DNA of 64,000 nt from Cynocephalus volans (lineage: Eukaryota > Chordata > Mammalia > Dermoptera > Cynocephalidae). The DNA lies in the NCBI RefSeq assembly GCF_027409185.1, contig NC_084462.1, positions 23,597,577 to 23,661,576 on the forward strand. The letters run 5' to 3'. The notes under the pieces were generated by a model. The model ran no database searches, was not told the DNA's origin, and worked only from the letters and a program-made list of their open reading frames with translations. The position numbers were made by a program, and so were the translations under genes. This document shows positions 46,480 to 58,648 of this stretch, one piece after another (position 1 is the stretch's first letter; the number at the start of each line of letters is the position of its first letter).

Positions 46480-47535
46480 ACATTCCCACAGAAGATCCGA
46501 GTAAATTGGACAATTTAAAATTATCCCCTTATGATAAATTGACCACACCAACATAAGTTCCAAAAGCACCACCCATGACTAAATATGAGCTGCAGCCTAA
46601 TGCAAGTTGGCAAACATCATTTACTGGAGATTATATTAATGGCAAGAGAATGGTTGGCATTAATAAGAAATTATATGATTGGGACAAATTAAGTATATGG
46701 GAACGAAACCGTAGAATTCCCTTTACTTGGTGGTGTACAGTTTTAAATAAGTCATTAAGAATCAGGTGTTGGGATAAAAATATATTCTGTAAAATTATTA
46801 AATCTGCAAAATTAGATCTTAGAAGAATATAAGAGTACACCTAGTTTTGTGAGGGATGGTGCTGTGCACAAGGACACTTTAACATTTAGATCAAGATTAC
46901 AGGGCCACAGCCAATGCATATCCTTAAAATGTACATGATAATGCTGCTCAAATATCCACTGTTCTTTTTCCATATAAACAGTAGGTTCATTCCATTAGAA
47001 CATAAGATCATTAGACCCCCCATTATAATTTAAATGTTAGCATTGTTCCTTTTAGCAAATTTGTACTTACATTTAGCAATAGACATAGGTCATATGATAG
47101 TACTGTCTATCACTTTGTAACTGCAATAGTCCCACCCTGTTAATAGCATAGATATTAACCACAGCTTGCCAACCGGAAAAGGTCACAGGTTAACTTCAGG
47201 ACAATGAGAAGATGGTCCCGATCTGATAACTTGATGCCAAAAGGAGGAAGCACGAGCTAACCATCTGAGACATGCTAACGAAGAAAAAATACTGGCTTCC
47301 CCTGTCCTTTTTAAATTATTAATTCAAGCTTGCTGATGTAATAAAAATAGTACCCAAAAAACCCCTGCAGAGAAAAATCTAAATAAAAGTCATTGTCTCA
47401 TGCTCTACTGTGCTCCAGCTGTAACACACTGACAGCCTGCAGAGAGAGAATGTGCATATTGATGCATTGAGGTCTCCGTCTGTGTTTGTTATTTTTGCCG
47501 ACCCTCTCTCTCCCTTTTCGGGTACCCACCCCTCA
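46480..47535 (+). mobile_element. Probable endogenous-retrovirus remnant: unidentified coding piece and LTR-like tail
   Basis: An 85-codon frame at 46575-46832 is followed by AT-rich sequence. At 47,384 an AATAAAAG is followed by GTCATTGTCTCATGCTC and a CT-rich run ending before 47,535, resembling an LTR R/U5 region. The frame is too short and decayed to name. Assigned to an ERV mainly because the next segment is integrase-like. Confidence 0.4.
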
Positions 47536-48540
47536 CTGAAGCTGGACTTTGGCATGATCAGCCAACTACTTGGTGGCAGATTGATTATGTTGAATGGTTT
47601 TCAACATGGAAGGAAGAGTGCTTTGTCCTTACTGGAACAGACACTCTGAATATGAATTCACCTTCCTTGCCTGCAGTTCTGTTACCAAAACTACCATCTA
47701 TGGACTCACAGAATGCTTTATTTATCATAATGGTATTCCATGTAGCATTGCATCTGACCAAGAAATTCATCTTACAGCAAATGGAAGGAAATGAGCCCAT
47801 GTTCATGGAATTCACTGGTCTTACAATAGGACCTCCATCATCCTGAAACAATCAGCCTGAAAGAATGGTGGAATGGCCTTTTGAAGACTCAGTTGCAGAA
47901 AAAGCTAGTTGGCAACACCTTGCATTGCTAGGGCAATGTCCTCCAGGAGGTGGCATATGCTCTAAATCTGCATCCAGTTTAAGGTGCTCTTTCTCCCATA
48001 GTGAGGATTCATGGAACCAGAAATCAAGGGATAGAGATGGGAGTGAGTTCTCTCACTGAAACCTTTATAACTACAATTCACCAGGAAAATTTTTGCTTCC
48101 TGTCCCCGCACTTTTCATTTCTGATGGTTTAGAGGACTTAGTTCCAAAGGGAAGAATTCTTCCACCAGGTGACATGACAATGATTCCATTTACTGAGAGT
48201 TAAAGACTGCCACCCTTCTACTTTAGACTCCTCATAGCACTGAATCATCAGGCATAGAAGGAGGTTCCTCTACTGGCTAGTATGATTGATCTTGACTAGC
48301 AAGGGGAAGCTGAGTTATTACTACACAATGGAAATAAGGAGGAACATGTCTAGGATTGGGAAATTTTCTACAGTGCCTGTTTGTACTCCCAAGTCCTGTG
48401 ATTAAAGTGACTTGGAAACTACAACCCAATAGACAGGACTGCTGGTGACCCAGATCCTTTGGGAATGAAGGTTCACCCCACCAGACAAGGAACCAAGGCC
48501 AACTGTGGACAAGGGTATATAAAATGAGTAGTGAAGCAAG
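47536..48540 (+). mobile_element. Decayed endogenous retrovirus pol: integrase-like, possibly dUTPase-like
   Basis: Broken plus-strand frames show integrase-core features: a conserved start near 47,560-47,600 (Trp-Trp-Gln-Ile-Asp), a Thr-Thr-Ile-Tyr-Gly-Leu-Thr-Glu segment near 47,690-47,715 and Ile-Ala-Ser-Asp-Gln near 47,745-47,765. Frame shifts and stops separate them. The downstream part (about 48,080-48,480) resembles the dUTPase-like 3' pol segment of ERVL elements, but this is weaker. Nothing could be expressed as a working protein. The order, LTR-like tail then integrase, is odd for one provirus. Confidence 0.6.
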
Positions 48541-48634
48541 GTAGTTATAAATAATAGCCATGATCATGTGAGCAGCTGCTAAAACAAAAACTGTAATAGT
48601 TATGGGCATTTCTTCCTTATATTGATATAAATAT

Positions 48635-48661
48635 TGTGTGTGTGTGTGTGTGTGTGTGTGT
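48635..48661. repeat. (TG)n microsatellite
   Basis: About 13 TG units, uninterrupted. Confidence 0.95.
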
Positions 48662-51569
48662 ACAAGCACATGTGTGTATTACTTCTCTGCTATCCCTTTA
48701 TCAACATAAGATGTATTAATAATAGTTAACTTCATATTTTAGTATTTAAGTTATAGGCTATAAGTGGGAGAGTATAAATCAGATAGAAGTAGAATAAATT
48801 TCACTTAAAGACAAAAAAGGGATTTTGTATCCTCTTATGGGGAAAGGGTTTTATATCCTTTTCTTTGGTATTGACCAAAGTTATCCTTATACCTAATCTG
48901 ACACAACTATCTCATGTACAACCAAAAGCACAGCTAACCTTTTTCCAAGAAGAGAATATAAAACACACCAACCTTTTATCTGGAGATTAAGTAGGATTTA
49001 AAGTGATGTGTATAGGTGCCAAGTTGACACATAACAAGGCCACCATACTTACGTACCGGAAAACACACCAGAGATATGTCCTTGTTAGACGTGATTTATG
49101 AATCAGGCTGATAAAACGAGGGTTAAAACATTTAATCAGTCAAACCACCCAATATGCCTTTATCCACATAAATACTAATCAGAAAGAGAGTTTTTGTTTG
49201 TCCAAATTCCTGACATTTAATAAGAGTGTAAATTACACCAGTTGCTAGACATTGTGTTGTTTGACAATTAAACCTACATCATGGTATATCTATAAGCATG
49301 GTAAATAAATAAAATATTTATAAATACCCAACACTTTAATTAGTACCTAGTAAATAGTAGGCATACAATAATATTTTCCATGACGAAGCATGACTCAAAA
49401 ATAATAATCTAATCCCCTAGATGTCCACCCTATCTCTTTTTGTGGTTTCCCTGTAAATGTCTCCCTAGGCCTTTATGCATCCCATGCTATGTACTTAGTT
49501 TTTAAAGCAAAGAACTCAGAACCAAATGCATTCTTCAAAGCAAAATTTGATCGGTAAGAAAGAGGTCACATTTATTATTTCTCTTCCTACTAATGCAGCC
49601 TAGGGTCTCATCTTTCTGGCTATAACCTCACACTGTTATTTCTCACTCAGTTTCTTGTGAACTCAGAGCCCAATTTCCCCCATGCTCCTCCTGATCACAC
49701 TGCAACCCACTCGAGAGATCCACACACTTCCCTTTATATCCATATGCTCCTTTCCTCACTGTATATCTCCTTCTTCATGAGTGTCCCTCTTTCTCTGTAA
49801 GTCTCCAGAGCATAAGCTTTTCAACATCTGATTTATATCTCTCTTCCTCTCTTAGGCAACTGTCCTAATAATTTCCCGTTCTGGTCTGTGACCCTCCAGT
49901 GACTTTTTTGTCTGCCTTCTCAGGAAGCTTTCCCTATGGACTGACCAAATATCATCCTCTAACTGAAGGAATGATCTGACAATGCCTTAGTTTCCAGTAA
50001 AGGTTTTCTGGATACCTCAAGCCCCAACATTATCTTACCTGGAATTTCCTGTGCAGGGACTTGGGGCAGAACAAGTGTAGAAGTGAAATGGAGAGGGCAG
50101 AATACGTCCACTCTGACCCACACACTGATGATCAACCCAAGCCTTTTCTGAGGTACTTGTCAGACTTCCTTCTCTAACCTTGGACATCTACATTGACCAG
50201 TAGAATGGCATAAAGGACATTGCCTTGACATAGTCGGCACTATTCACACTAATTACCCTAATGACAGGACACCACCAGGAGCAACAGGACATGTGATTCT
50301 GTAAAGCCATCACAATCTATATTCAATTTTGAACTCCTTCAGCACACAGCAGGACAGATTAAGCAACTGAATTTCTTTAACCTCGGCTAGTTGTGCCTTT
50401 GAATCACGCAGATAATGTGAATCTTTCCATGAACTTAATACCAACTTAGTCCCAAAGGGAGGAATTTAAACTTAATATCAGCTTAATCATCAATATATCC
50501 AGAGTTGAAAGAAAATATATTCAGAGTTTCTGTTGTTTTGGATCACTCAGGATACTCTTTTCTTAGCTTTACACTTCCTTCCCTACTTAATAAAATATGA
50601 GTTTGGTTTATGCAGCAAGGAAGCCCCCTCTTCATTCAGACTTAGTCTGATGTAAATCAATCATGAGGGAAGAGAAGCACCATCTATGAGTAATGAAACA
50701 TCCCCCAACCCAGAGGACCTGTGACATCAACTGAGGCAAGTCGAGGACACCAAAAAGATGGCATCAGGGATTTCAACCTGGAGAATACATCCTGGATCTC
50801 TTCTGGAGACTGTTACTCAAGATGCCAATTAGACTGTACTTACTATATGCATTGAGATAAGCTTCCCCGAAGGGCTTTACTTGGAGTTTGTTTGTAAGGG
50901 TCAAGGGAATGAGATGTCTTGGGGAGTGTGGCTCTCAAGATAACATGGAAATATTCTCTCCAGGGGGTAATTAACTGTGGAGAGAAGCAATTCCTAGAGT
51001 CCCTGGCATGTTTTTTATTTTGGAACCCAGATATTTCTTGCCCTGTTCTATCAACCCTTTTGAGAAGACCATCTGAGAAAGATCTAGTCTCTTGTTCACA
51101 AGCCCCCTTTGAGGGTTTTACCATGTGCCATATCATAGAAAGGAAGTCAAGTTACCTTTGTCTTCAAGTTGAAGAAAAGAAAAGGAAAAAGAAGCCAATG
51201 AATGGAGGCAGGCAATTTCTATCTCACTTATTGGTTATACTCCAATTTTATAAACTATGTTAATATAGTGTCAAGAGATTTCAGACACAGAAGTAAAAGA
51301 AATGGCATATCCCTACATCTCCTTCTTATGTACTTCCATCTCCTTCTCATACCTTGCCTTTCTCCATTCTTTGTTTCTCTATCTCAACTCGGATACTAAA
51401 ATGTTTTGCTTCTCTAAGCTTATCTTGGATGTATGTTACTTATTCTTTGAGTAAATACAATGTATCATCATTTTCTTCAAAGCCTACTGTCTAATTTTTA
51501 CCAGGTGCACTTCTTTACACCAAAATAGAATATCTCTTTAGTTAAGGTAGCTGTGACATTTACATAATT
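48662..51569. other. Intergenic, nothing recognised
   Basis: 2.9 kb. A long open frame at 50919-51263 overlaps a minus-strand frame and has no recognisable domain. No clear repeats apart from the 48,890-49,060 block shared with 45,620-45,830. Confidence 0.5.
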
Positions 51570-52270
51570 TATTCATTCATTTGGAAAATATCTGATGACC
51601 ACCTGCTATGTTACATGCATGTATTGGGTAGCATGTATACAGTGATTAACAAGCCAGCATGGTTCCTTCTCCCATAGGACTTACAGATACAACAAATATA
51701 TACCAAATTGTGTTAATGGTTTGTATTAATCAATACTCTTCAAATGCAAGTGACATAAAACAGAACTTACACTTTCTTAAGGGAAGGGTCTGCAATCACA
51801 GCAATGAGTGGGATAGAACTGATCTTAGCTGATTCTGAGATTCAGCTAGATCCAAGAACTTGAATAATGTCAGTGCTGTCTTTTTCCATCATTCATTTTA
51901 GCTTGGGTCTCTGTGTTGATTTCATTCTCTTAAGCATTTCTATATGGAAGGTGCGCACAGCATCTGGAGACTTGAATGCTATACTTATGGCTTGAAATCC
52001 AATACTCCTCCACCTCTGAGTTAGAAAACTCCAGAGAAAAATTTATTCAACAGTGCTCTAGCCTGTGGCCACTCCTAGGAGAAATCACTGTGTGGTTATT
52101 TTGTTAGACTGGGTTGTAAGCAAAACCTCTTTGAAGAAGTGACACCTAAGCTAAGATTTCTAAATTGAGGTAAGAGTTATCCAGGTAATAGAAGGGGAAG
52201 AGAGGTCCAGATAAAGCAAAGGCATGAGGAGAGTGAGCATCTGTGAGCTTTAGGACAATTCCAAAAAGCC
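51570..52270 (+). mobile_element. LINE-2-like debris, interrupted
   Basis: TTCATTCATTTGGAAAATATCTG..CTGCTATGTTACATGC and, after an unrelated insert (about 51,720-52,090), AAAACCTCTTTGAAGAAGTGAC..GTCCAGATAAAGCAAAGGC. The order is as in L2-type repeats. Diverged; from recall. Confidence 0.4.
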
Positions 52271-52319
52271 TAATATACATATCATTGGAGTGCTAAAAGA
52301 GACAGGAGAGACAGAAAAA

Positions 52320-52625
52320 AATATGTGAAGAAATAATAAAACCAACTTGACCTAATTGACAATTATAGAACTCTCCATTCAACAAGAGCAGAATATACAT
52401 CTTTTAAATGTATATGTAATATTTATCAAAATAGATCATATTCTGGACCAAAATAAAAGGATAAATTCAATAAATTCAAAAAGCATTTAAGTCACACAAA
52501 GAATGATCTCAGACCACAATAGAATTAGAAATCAATAACAGAAAGAGCTCCAGAAAAATCCCAAATATTTGGAAATTAAATAATCCATGGGTCAAAGGAG
52601 AAATCAGAAGAAAAGTAAGAAGGTT
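52320..52625 (+). mobile_element. LINE-1 fragment, sense
   Basis: AGAACTCTCCATTCAACAAG, CATATTCTGGACCAAAATAA, ATAGAATTAGAAATCAATAAC, CATGGGTCAAAGGAGAAATC: L1M phrases in order. Confidence 0.7.
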
Positions 52626-53547
52626 TTTTTCTTTTTTTATAAAAACACTTTACTAAGGTAGACACACAAAAAGCTTATACATATTTTATGTATAAGTCTT
52701 GGTGAGTTTGGAGATAAGTGTATACCCATCAAAATATTTCTACAATGTATGCCATAAACATATCCATCACTTCCAAAAGTTTATTCCCACCTTTTTAATC
52801 ATTATTACTTTTTGCATAAGAATGCTTAGCATAAGATCTCCTGTATTGTATACTTTCAAGTACACAATACAATATTGTTAACTATAGGCTCCGTGCTATA
52901 CAGTAGATCTCTAGGAGTTATTCATCTTGTAAAACTGAAACTTGGTATTTTTTGACTAATTCCTCACTGCTTCTTCTTCCCCAACTCCTGGTAAACACCA
53001 TTAAACTCTCTGCTTCTATGAGTTTGACTATTTCAGATTCCTCAAATACGTGGTATTATGTAGTATCCTTCTTTGGCTCATTTCACTTAACATAATGTCC
53101 TCCAAATTCATCCATGTTGTAGCAAATGGCAGGATTTCTATCTTTTTAAAGACTGAATAATGTTCCATTGCATGTATATACAACTTCTTTATCCATTCAT
53201 CCATCAATGGGCACTTACTTAGTTGCTTCTATATCTTAGCTATTGTTAATAATGCTGCACCCAGACATCCTGATTTCATTTCCTTTGGATATATATCTAG
53301 AATCAAAACTACAGTTCTATTTCTAGTTTTTTTCAAAAATGTCCATACTGAGTTCCATAGTGGCTACCCCAATTTATATTCCCACCAACAGTATACAAGG
53401 GTTCCCTTATCTCTATATCCTCACCAACAAATGCTATTTTTTGTTCTTTTTTTAAAAATAATAATCATCCTAAGAGTTGTGAGGTGATATCTCATTGTGA
53501 TTTTGATATGCTGTTCCTGATGATTAGTGATGTTGAGCACCTTTTTA
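52626..53547 (-). mobile_element. LINE-1 3' end, antisense (L1MA-like)
   Basis: CACTTTACTAAGGTAGACAC, ATTGTTAACTATAGGCTCCG, TTTCACTTAACATAATGTCC, TCATCCATCAATGGGCAC, GTGAGGTGATATCTCATTGTG: L1 3'UTR to ORF2 end in reverse complement, abutting the sense fragment at 52,625. Confidence 0.8.
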
Positions 53548-53602
53548 TATACAAGGGTACTTCAAAAAGTTTGAGGAAAAATAGAATTAGAAGATTTTTA
53601 AC
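53548..53602 (+). mobile_element. Mariner-type MITE, truncated, copy 4
   Basis: TATACAAGGGTACTTCAAAAAG..GGAAAAATAGAATTAGAAGA matches the left two thirds of the MITE family. The right terminus is missing where the next L1 fragment begins. Confidence 0.6.
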
Positions 53603-53604
53603 AG

Positions 53605-53959
53605 ATAAAAAGGATTTTAAAAGACTAGAAAAAAGATAAAAGCAATTCTTATCAAAATGTCAATGATATTCTTCACAGAAATAGAAAAACAGTCCTAAAA
53701 TTTGCATGGAGCCACAATAGACTGCCAAAGCAATCTGGAGCAAAAAGAGCAAAGCTGAGACATTATACTTCCTGATTTCAAAATATATTACAAAGCTTCA
53801 ATAATCAAAGCAGTATGGTACTGGCATAAAAATGGAGATATATATATGGACCAATGGAACAAAATAAACAGCCCAGAAACAAACCCAGCATATACAGTCA
53901 ACCTATCTTCAACAAGGGTGCCAAGAATGCACAATAGGAAGAAGATAGTCTCTTCAATA
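53605..53959 (+). mobile_element. LINE-1 ORF2 fragment, sense
   Basis: TTTGCATGGAGCCACAATAG, AGTATGGTACTGGCATAAAAA, CACAATAGGAAGAAGATAG, TCTCTTCAATAAAT: ORF2 C-terminal region, joined abruptly to antisense L1 at 53,960. Confidence 0.75.
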
Positions 53960-54463
53960 AATGTATTTATAAATTTTTCCATTTTCCTTTTGTTATTGAT
54001 TTTGATTGTGGCAGAAAAGATACCTAAAATGACTTCAATCCTCTTAAGTATTTTAAGACTTGTTTTGTGACCTAGCATGTGACCTATCCTGGAAAATGTT
54101 TTATGTGCACCTGAGAAGAATGTATATTTTGCAATTCTGTGGTGAAATGTTCTGTATATTTCTGTTAATTATATTTTGTCTCTTTTTGTGTTCAAGTCTA
54201 CTGTTTTCTTTTTATTTTCTGCCTGAATGATCTACTCAGTATTGAAAGAGGGGTATAAAGTCTCTTAGTATTATTGTATTGCTGCAAATTTCTCCCTTCA
54301 AATCTGTTAATATTTGCTTTATATATTAAGGTGCTCTGATTTTGAGTACATATGAATTTATAATTGTTATATTTTCCTATTGAAAATGATCCTTTTATCA
54401 GCATGCATTGACTTTCCTTGTCTCTTGTGACAGATTTTTGACTTAAAGTCTATTTTGTTTTAT

Positions 54464-54577
54464 TTATTTATTTATAAATTTATTTATTTATTTGGCAGCT
54501 GGTTGGTACAGGGATCCAAACCCATGACTTCAGTATTAGAAGGCTGCAGTCTAACCAACTGAGCTAACCAGCCAGCC
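54464..54577 (-). mobile_element. Monomeric tRNA-Ile-like SINE (CYN-type), antisense
   Basis: The minus strand reads GGCTGGCTGGTTAGCTCAGT..TAGACTGCAGCC..GGATCCCTGTACC..AGCTGCC, then an A/T-rich tail. The exact flanking repeat CTATTTTGTTTTAT occurs at 54450-54463 and 54578-54591. The head closely follows a tRNA-Ile 5' half with its A box. Confidence 0.87.
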
Positions 54578-54746
54578 CTATTTTGTTTTATATAAGTATA
54601 GCTACTCCTGCTCTCTTTTAGATATAATTTCCATATAATATCTTTTACCACTCTTTCACTTTCAGCCTATGTGTGCCCTTGAATCTAAAGTGAGTCTCTT
54701 GAATATAGCATATAGTTGGATCTTAGGTTTTTAATCCATTCAGCTA

Positions 54747-54747
54747 C

Positions 54748-54778
<31 letters not shown>

Positions 54779-57700
54779 TTTAGAGAAAAAAAGGCAGGGA
54801 AGAAAATTCTAACATACGTATATGCAATTTTTTTTCTTCCAAATTTTATTTTATTTTATCAATATACAGTGTGGTTGATTATTGTGGCCAATTACCGAAA
54901 CCTCCCTCTCCCCCTTCCCTCCCAACAATGTCTATATTCATCAAGGATTTTGGCCTGTAGTTTTCCTTTTTGGCTGTATATTTACCTGGTTTTGGTATCA
55001 GGGTGATGTTTGCTTCATAGAATGAGTTTGGAAGAATTGCCTCTGTTTCAATCTTTTGGAATAGTTTGTAAAGAATCGGTGTCAATTCCTCTTTGAATGT
55101 TTGGTAAAATTCTGCTGTGAATCCATCTGGTCCTGGGCTTTTCTTTGTTGGGAGCCTTCTGATAACAGCTTCAATCTCCTTTATTGTTATTGGTCTGTTC
55201 AGATTTTCTGTGTTTTCTTGGCTCAGTTTTGGGAGCTTGTGTGTGTCCAGAAATTTATCCATTTCCTCCAGATTTTCCAATTTGTTGGTGTAGAGTTGTT
55301 TATAGTAGTCTCTAATGATTCCTTGTATTTCAGATATATCAGTTGTAATATCACATTTTTCATTTCTAATTTTTGTTATTTGGGACTTCTCTTCTTTTTT
55401 TAGTTAGCTGTGCTAATGGTTTGTCAATTTTATTTATCTTTTCAGACAACCAACTTTTTGATTCATTGATCTTTTGTATCATTTTTGGGTTTCAATTTCA
55501 TTAAGTTCTGCTCTGATCTTAATGATTTCTTTCCATCTGCAAACTTTGGGTTTGGATTGTTCTTGTTTTCCTAGTTCTTTAAGGTGAAGTATTAAGTTGT
55601 TTACTTGCCATCTTTCCATTCTTCTGAAGTAAGCATTTAGTGTGATAAATTTCCCCCTTAGTACTGCTTTTGCAGTATCCCACAGGTTTTGGTATGATGT
55701 ATCATTGTTTTCATTAGTTTCAATAAGTTTTCTGATTTCCTGTTTGATTTCTTCTTGAACCCATATGTCATTAAGTAGAATGCTATTTAATTTCCATGTG
55801 TTTGTATAGTTTCCAGAATTTCGTTTGGTATTGATTTCTAATTTTAATCCATTGTGGTCTGAGAAAATACATGGGATAATTCCAATTTTTTTGAACTTGT
55901 TGAGACTTGATTTGTGACCTAACATGTGATCTATCCTGGAGAATGATCCATGTGCTGATGAGAAGAATGAATATTCTCAGGTTATTGGATGGAATGTTCT
56001 GTAGATATCTGCCAATTCCAATTGGTCTAGTATGTTGTTTAGATCTTGTGTTTCTCTGCTGATTCTTTGCCTAGATGATCTATCTAATCAATATTGACAG
56101 TGGGGAGTTAAGGTCCCCTGCTATTATGGTATTAATGTCTATTCCCTTCTTTAGGTCTAATAGAGTTTGTTTTATAAATCTGGCTGCTCCAACATTGGGT
56201 GTGTATATATTTATGATTGTTATGTCTTTTTGATGGATCAATCCTTTTATCATTACGTAGTGTCCCTCACTGTCTCTTTTTATGGTTTTTAGTTTAAAGT
56301 CTATTTTATCAGATATAAGAATAGCTACTCCAGCTCATTTTTCCTTTCTGTTTGCATGGCAAATCTTTTTCCATCCTTTCACTCTTAGTCTATGTGAGTC
56401 TTTATAGGTGATGCGGATCTCTTGAAGGCAGCATATAGTTGGGTCCTCCTTTTAAAATCCGGTCAGCGAGTCTGTGTCTTTTGAATGAAGAATTTAATCC
56501 TTTTACATTGAGAGTTGTTATTGAAAAGTGCTGATTTACTCCTAGTATTTTATTGATTTTGGTTTGGATGTCTTAAGTGTCTTTTGTTCCTTTATTTCTG
56601 ATTTACTGTTTGTCTTATGTATGTGTTGGTTTCTTGGGTTGTAGATAAACTTTTTGTTTTTCTCTTCATTGTTGGCATTTTTATTTTACTAGAGGGTTTT
56701 GATTTTTCTTGAGTTTATATGGCAGTGGTAGTTATTTTTCTGGTACCAAACTCAGTACTCCCTTGAGAATTTCTTGTAAGGTGGTCATGTGGTAGTGAAC
56801 TCCCGCAGTTTTTGTTTGTCTGAGAAATATACTATTTGTGCTTCTTTTCAGAAGGATAGCCTTGCAGGGTAGAGTATTCTTGACTGGCAATCTCTGTCTT
56901 TTAGTATTTTCAATATATCATCCCATTCCTTTCTGGCTTTTAGGGTTTGTGATGAAAAGTCCAATGTTAGTCTGATTGGGGCTCCCTTATAGGTGATTTG
57001 ATACTTCTCTCTTGCAGCTTTTAAGATTCCCTCTTTGTCTTTGAGTTTTGCTAATTTGACTATAACATGTCTTGGAGAAGACCTTTTTGGGTTGAATACG
57101 TTTGGCGATCTTTGAGCTTCCTGAATCTGAAGATCTGTGTCTTTTCCAATAACTGGGAAGTTTTCTGCCACTATGTTGATGAATATGTTTTCAATGCAAT
57201 CTCCTTTTTCCTCTCCTTCTGGAATGCCCAAGACTCAGATATTTGAGCTCTTATGGTTGTCTGATATCTCTCTTAGATTTTCTTCAATGATTTTAGTTCT
57301 TTTTTCTTTTTCTTTTTCTGCCTGTGTTATTTCAAACAACCCATCTTCAAGGTCAGAAGTTCTCTCTTCTACTTTTGCAAGCCTGCTGGTTAAACTCTCT
57401 GTTGTGTTTTTTATTTCATTGAATGAATTCTTCAGTTTGACAAGCTCTGCTACATTCTTTTTCAGGGCATTAATTTCCTTGTACATTTCCTCTTTCAGGT
57501 CCTGTATACTTTTCCTCATTTCATCATGTTGTCTAGCTGAGTTTTCTTGTATCTCATTCACTTTCCTTGGAATTATTACTCAAAATTCCTTGTCAGACAT
57601 TTCAATGGCTTCCAGTTCTATAGGATCTAGAGATTGAGAGTTATTACCCTTTGGTGGAAAAGTTTCTTGATTTTTCATATTTCTGGTATCTTTCCTTTGA

Positions 57701-58079
57701 TGTTTAGTCATTGTGGTAGGGGGTTTCACAGTCCACTGGTTTGAAACTATTGTCTGGCTAGGATGTTGTTGGGGTTGCCAATTTCGTATGGCTACCTCAC
57801 TGTCTACTCAGTTGGCCACTAGTGCCTTGTGTGTGTGGTTGCCTTGGGTTTTGGGCCTCTCTGGGGAGCCACCTCTCTGGTCAGCATGCACTCGGCCGGA
57901 CTGGGGATGGAGTCGGGTGAACTGGTGAGACCTACCTGCTGGGTCGCATGCCGGCACCGCAGGGTGTGTGGTCTTTGCAGGCCTTCTGCCTCCCCTGCTG
58001 GATGTCTCCCTGCTCCGTGCACACTGGGGCAGGCTGGGGATGGAGTTGGGTGGCAGTGGTGAGGCACCGCAGGGCAACT
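54747..58079 (-). mobile_element. Younger LINE-1, antisense, with 5'UTR but internally deleted
   Basis: Read on the minus strand: GC-rich 5'UTR (58,079 to about 57,600); ORF1 with coiled coil (57561-57235) and RRM/C-terminal part (57231-56848) in one frame split by a single TGA; ORF2 endonuclease C-terminal part (55925-55479); ORF2 reverse-transcriptase start (55280-54879, with [20 protein letters not shown]). It then jumps to a 3'UTR (GGAGAGGGAGGTTTCGG..) and a T/A-rich tail. Most of RT and the cysteine-rich end are missing, so it cannot move on its own. Inserted in older L1 at CTA(C)TATA, seen on both sides (about 54,745 and 58,075). Confidence 0.82.
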
Positions 58080-58558
58080 ATATGTCGTTTGATTGGTGAA
58101 TTTAACCAACTTACATTTAAAGGTAAGGATTTACTGTTGCCGTTTTGTTAATTGTTTTCTATTAGTTTTATAGTTCTTCTCTTGCTATTTTCCTTTGTGT
58201 TTTGATGACTTTTTTGGAGTGATACACTTTAATTATTTTTTCTTTATCTTTTTTATATCTACTGTGTGTTTTTTCCTTGTGTTTACCATGATGTTTGCAT
58301 AAAATTTTTATAGTTGTAACAGTATTTTAAGCTAATGACAACTTAACTTTAATCACACACAAAAACTCTACATTTTACTTCCCTCAACACCCACACTTTA
58401 CATTATCAATGTCAGAATTTACTTTCTATATTGTATATTCATTAACATATTTTTGTTGTTATACTTATTCTTAATACTTCTGTCTTCTAACTTTTATACA
58501 TAGAGTAAAGTGATTTACACACCACAATTATAGTATTACATTATTCTGTATTTGTCCA

Positions 58559-58648
58559 TATACAGGGTACTTCAAAAATTTGGGTTTATGAGAAGATTCA
58601 TATTATCTTTTACTTCTATTTGTCCATGAACTTTTTGAAATATCCTTC
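58559..58648 (-). mobile_element. Mariner-type MITE, copy 5
   Basis: TATACAGGGTACTTCAAAAA..ATTATCTTTTACTTCTATTT..CATGAACTTTTTGAAATATCC: both termini present, inverted relative to copy 1. Inserted in the old antisense L1. Confidence 0.68.

Noticed and set aside
48277..48669. 130-codon minus frame
   Set aside because: Starts in the TG microsatellite and is antisense to the decayed ERV pol; no independent homology.
57137..57637. Longest open frame in the window (166 codons, plus strand)
   Set aside because: It is the antisense shadow of L1 ORF1, whose real coding sense is minus (coiled coil and RRM parts at 57561-56848).
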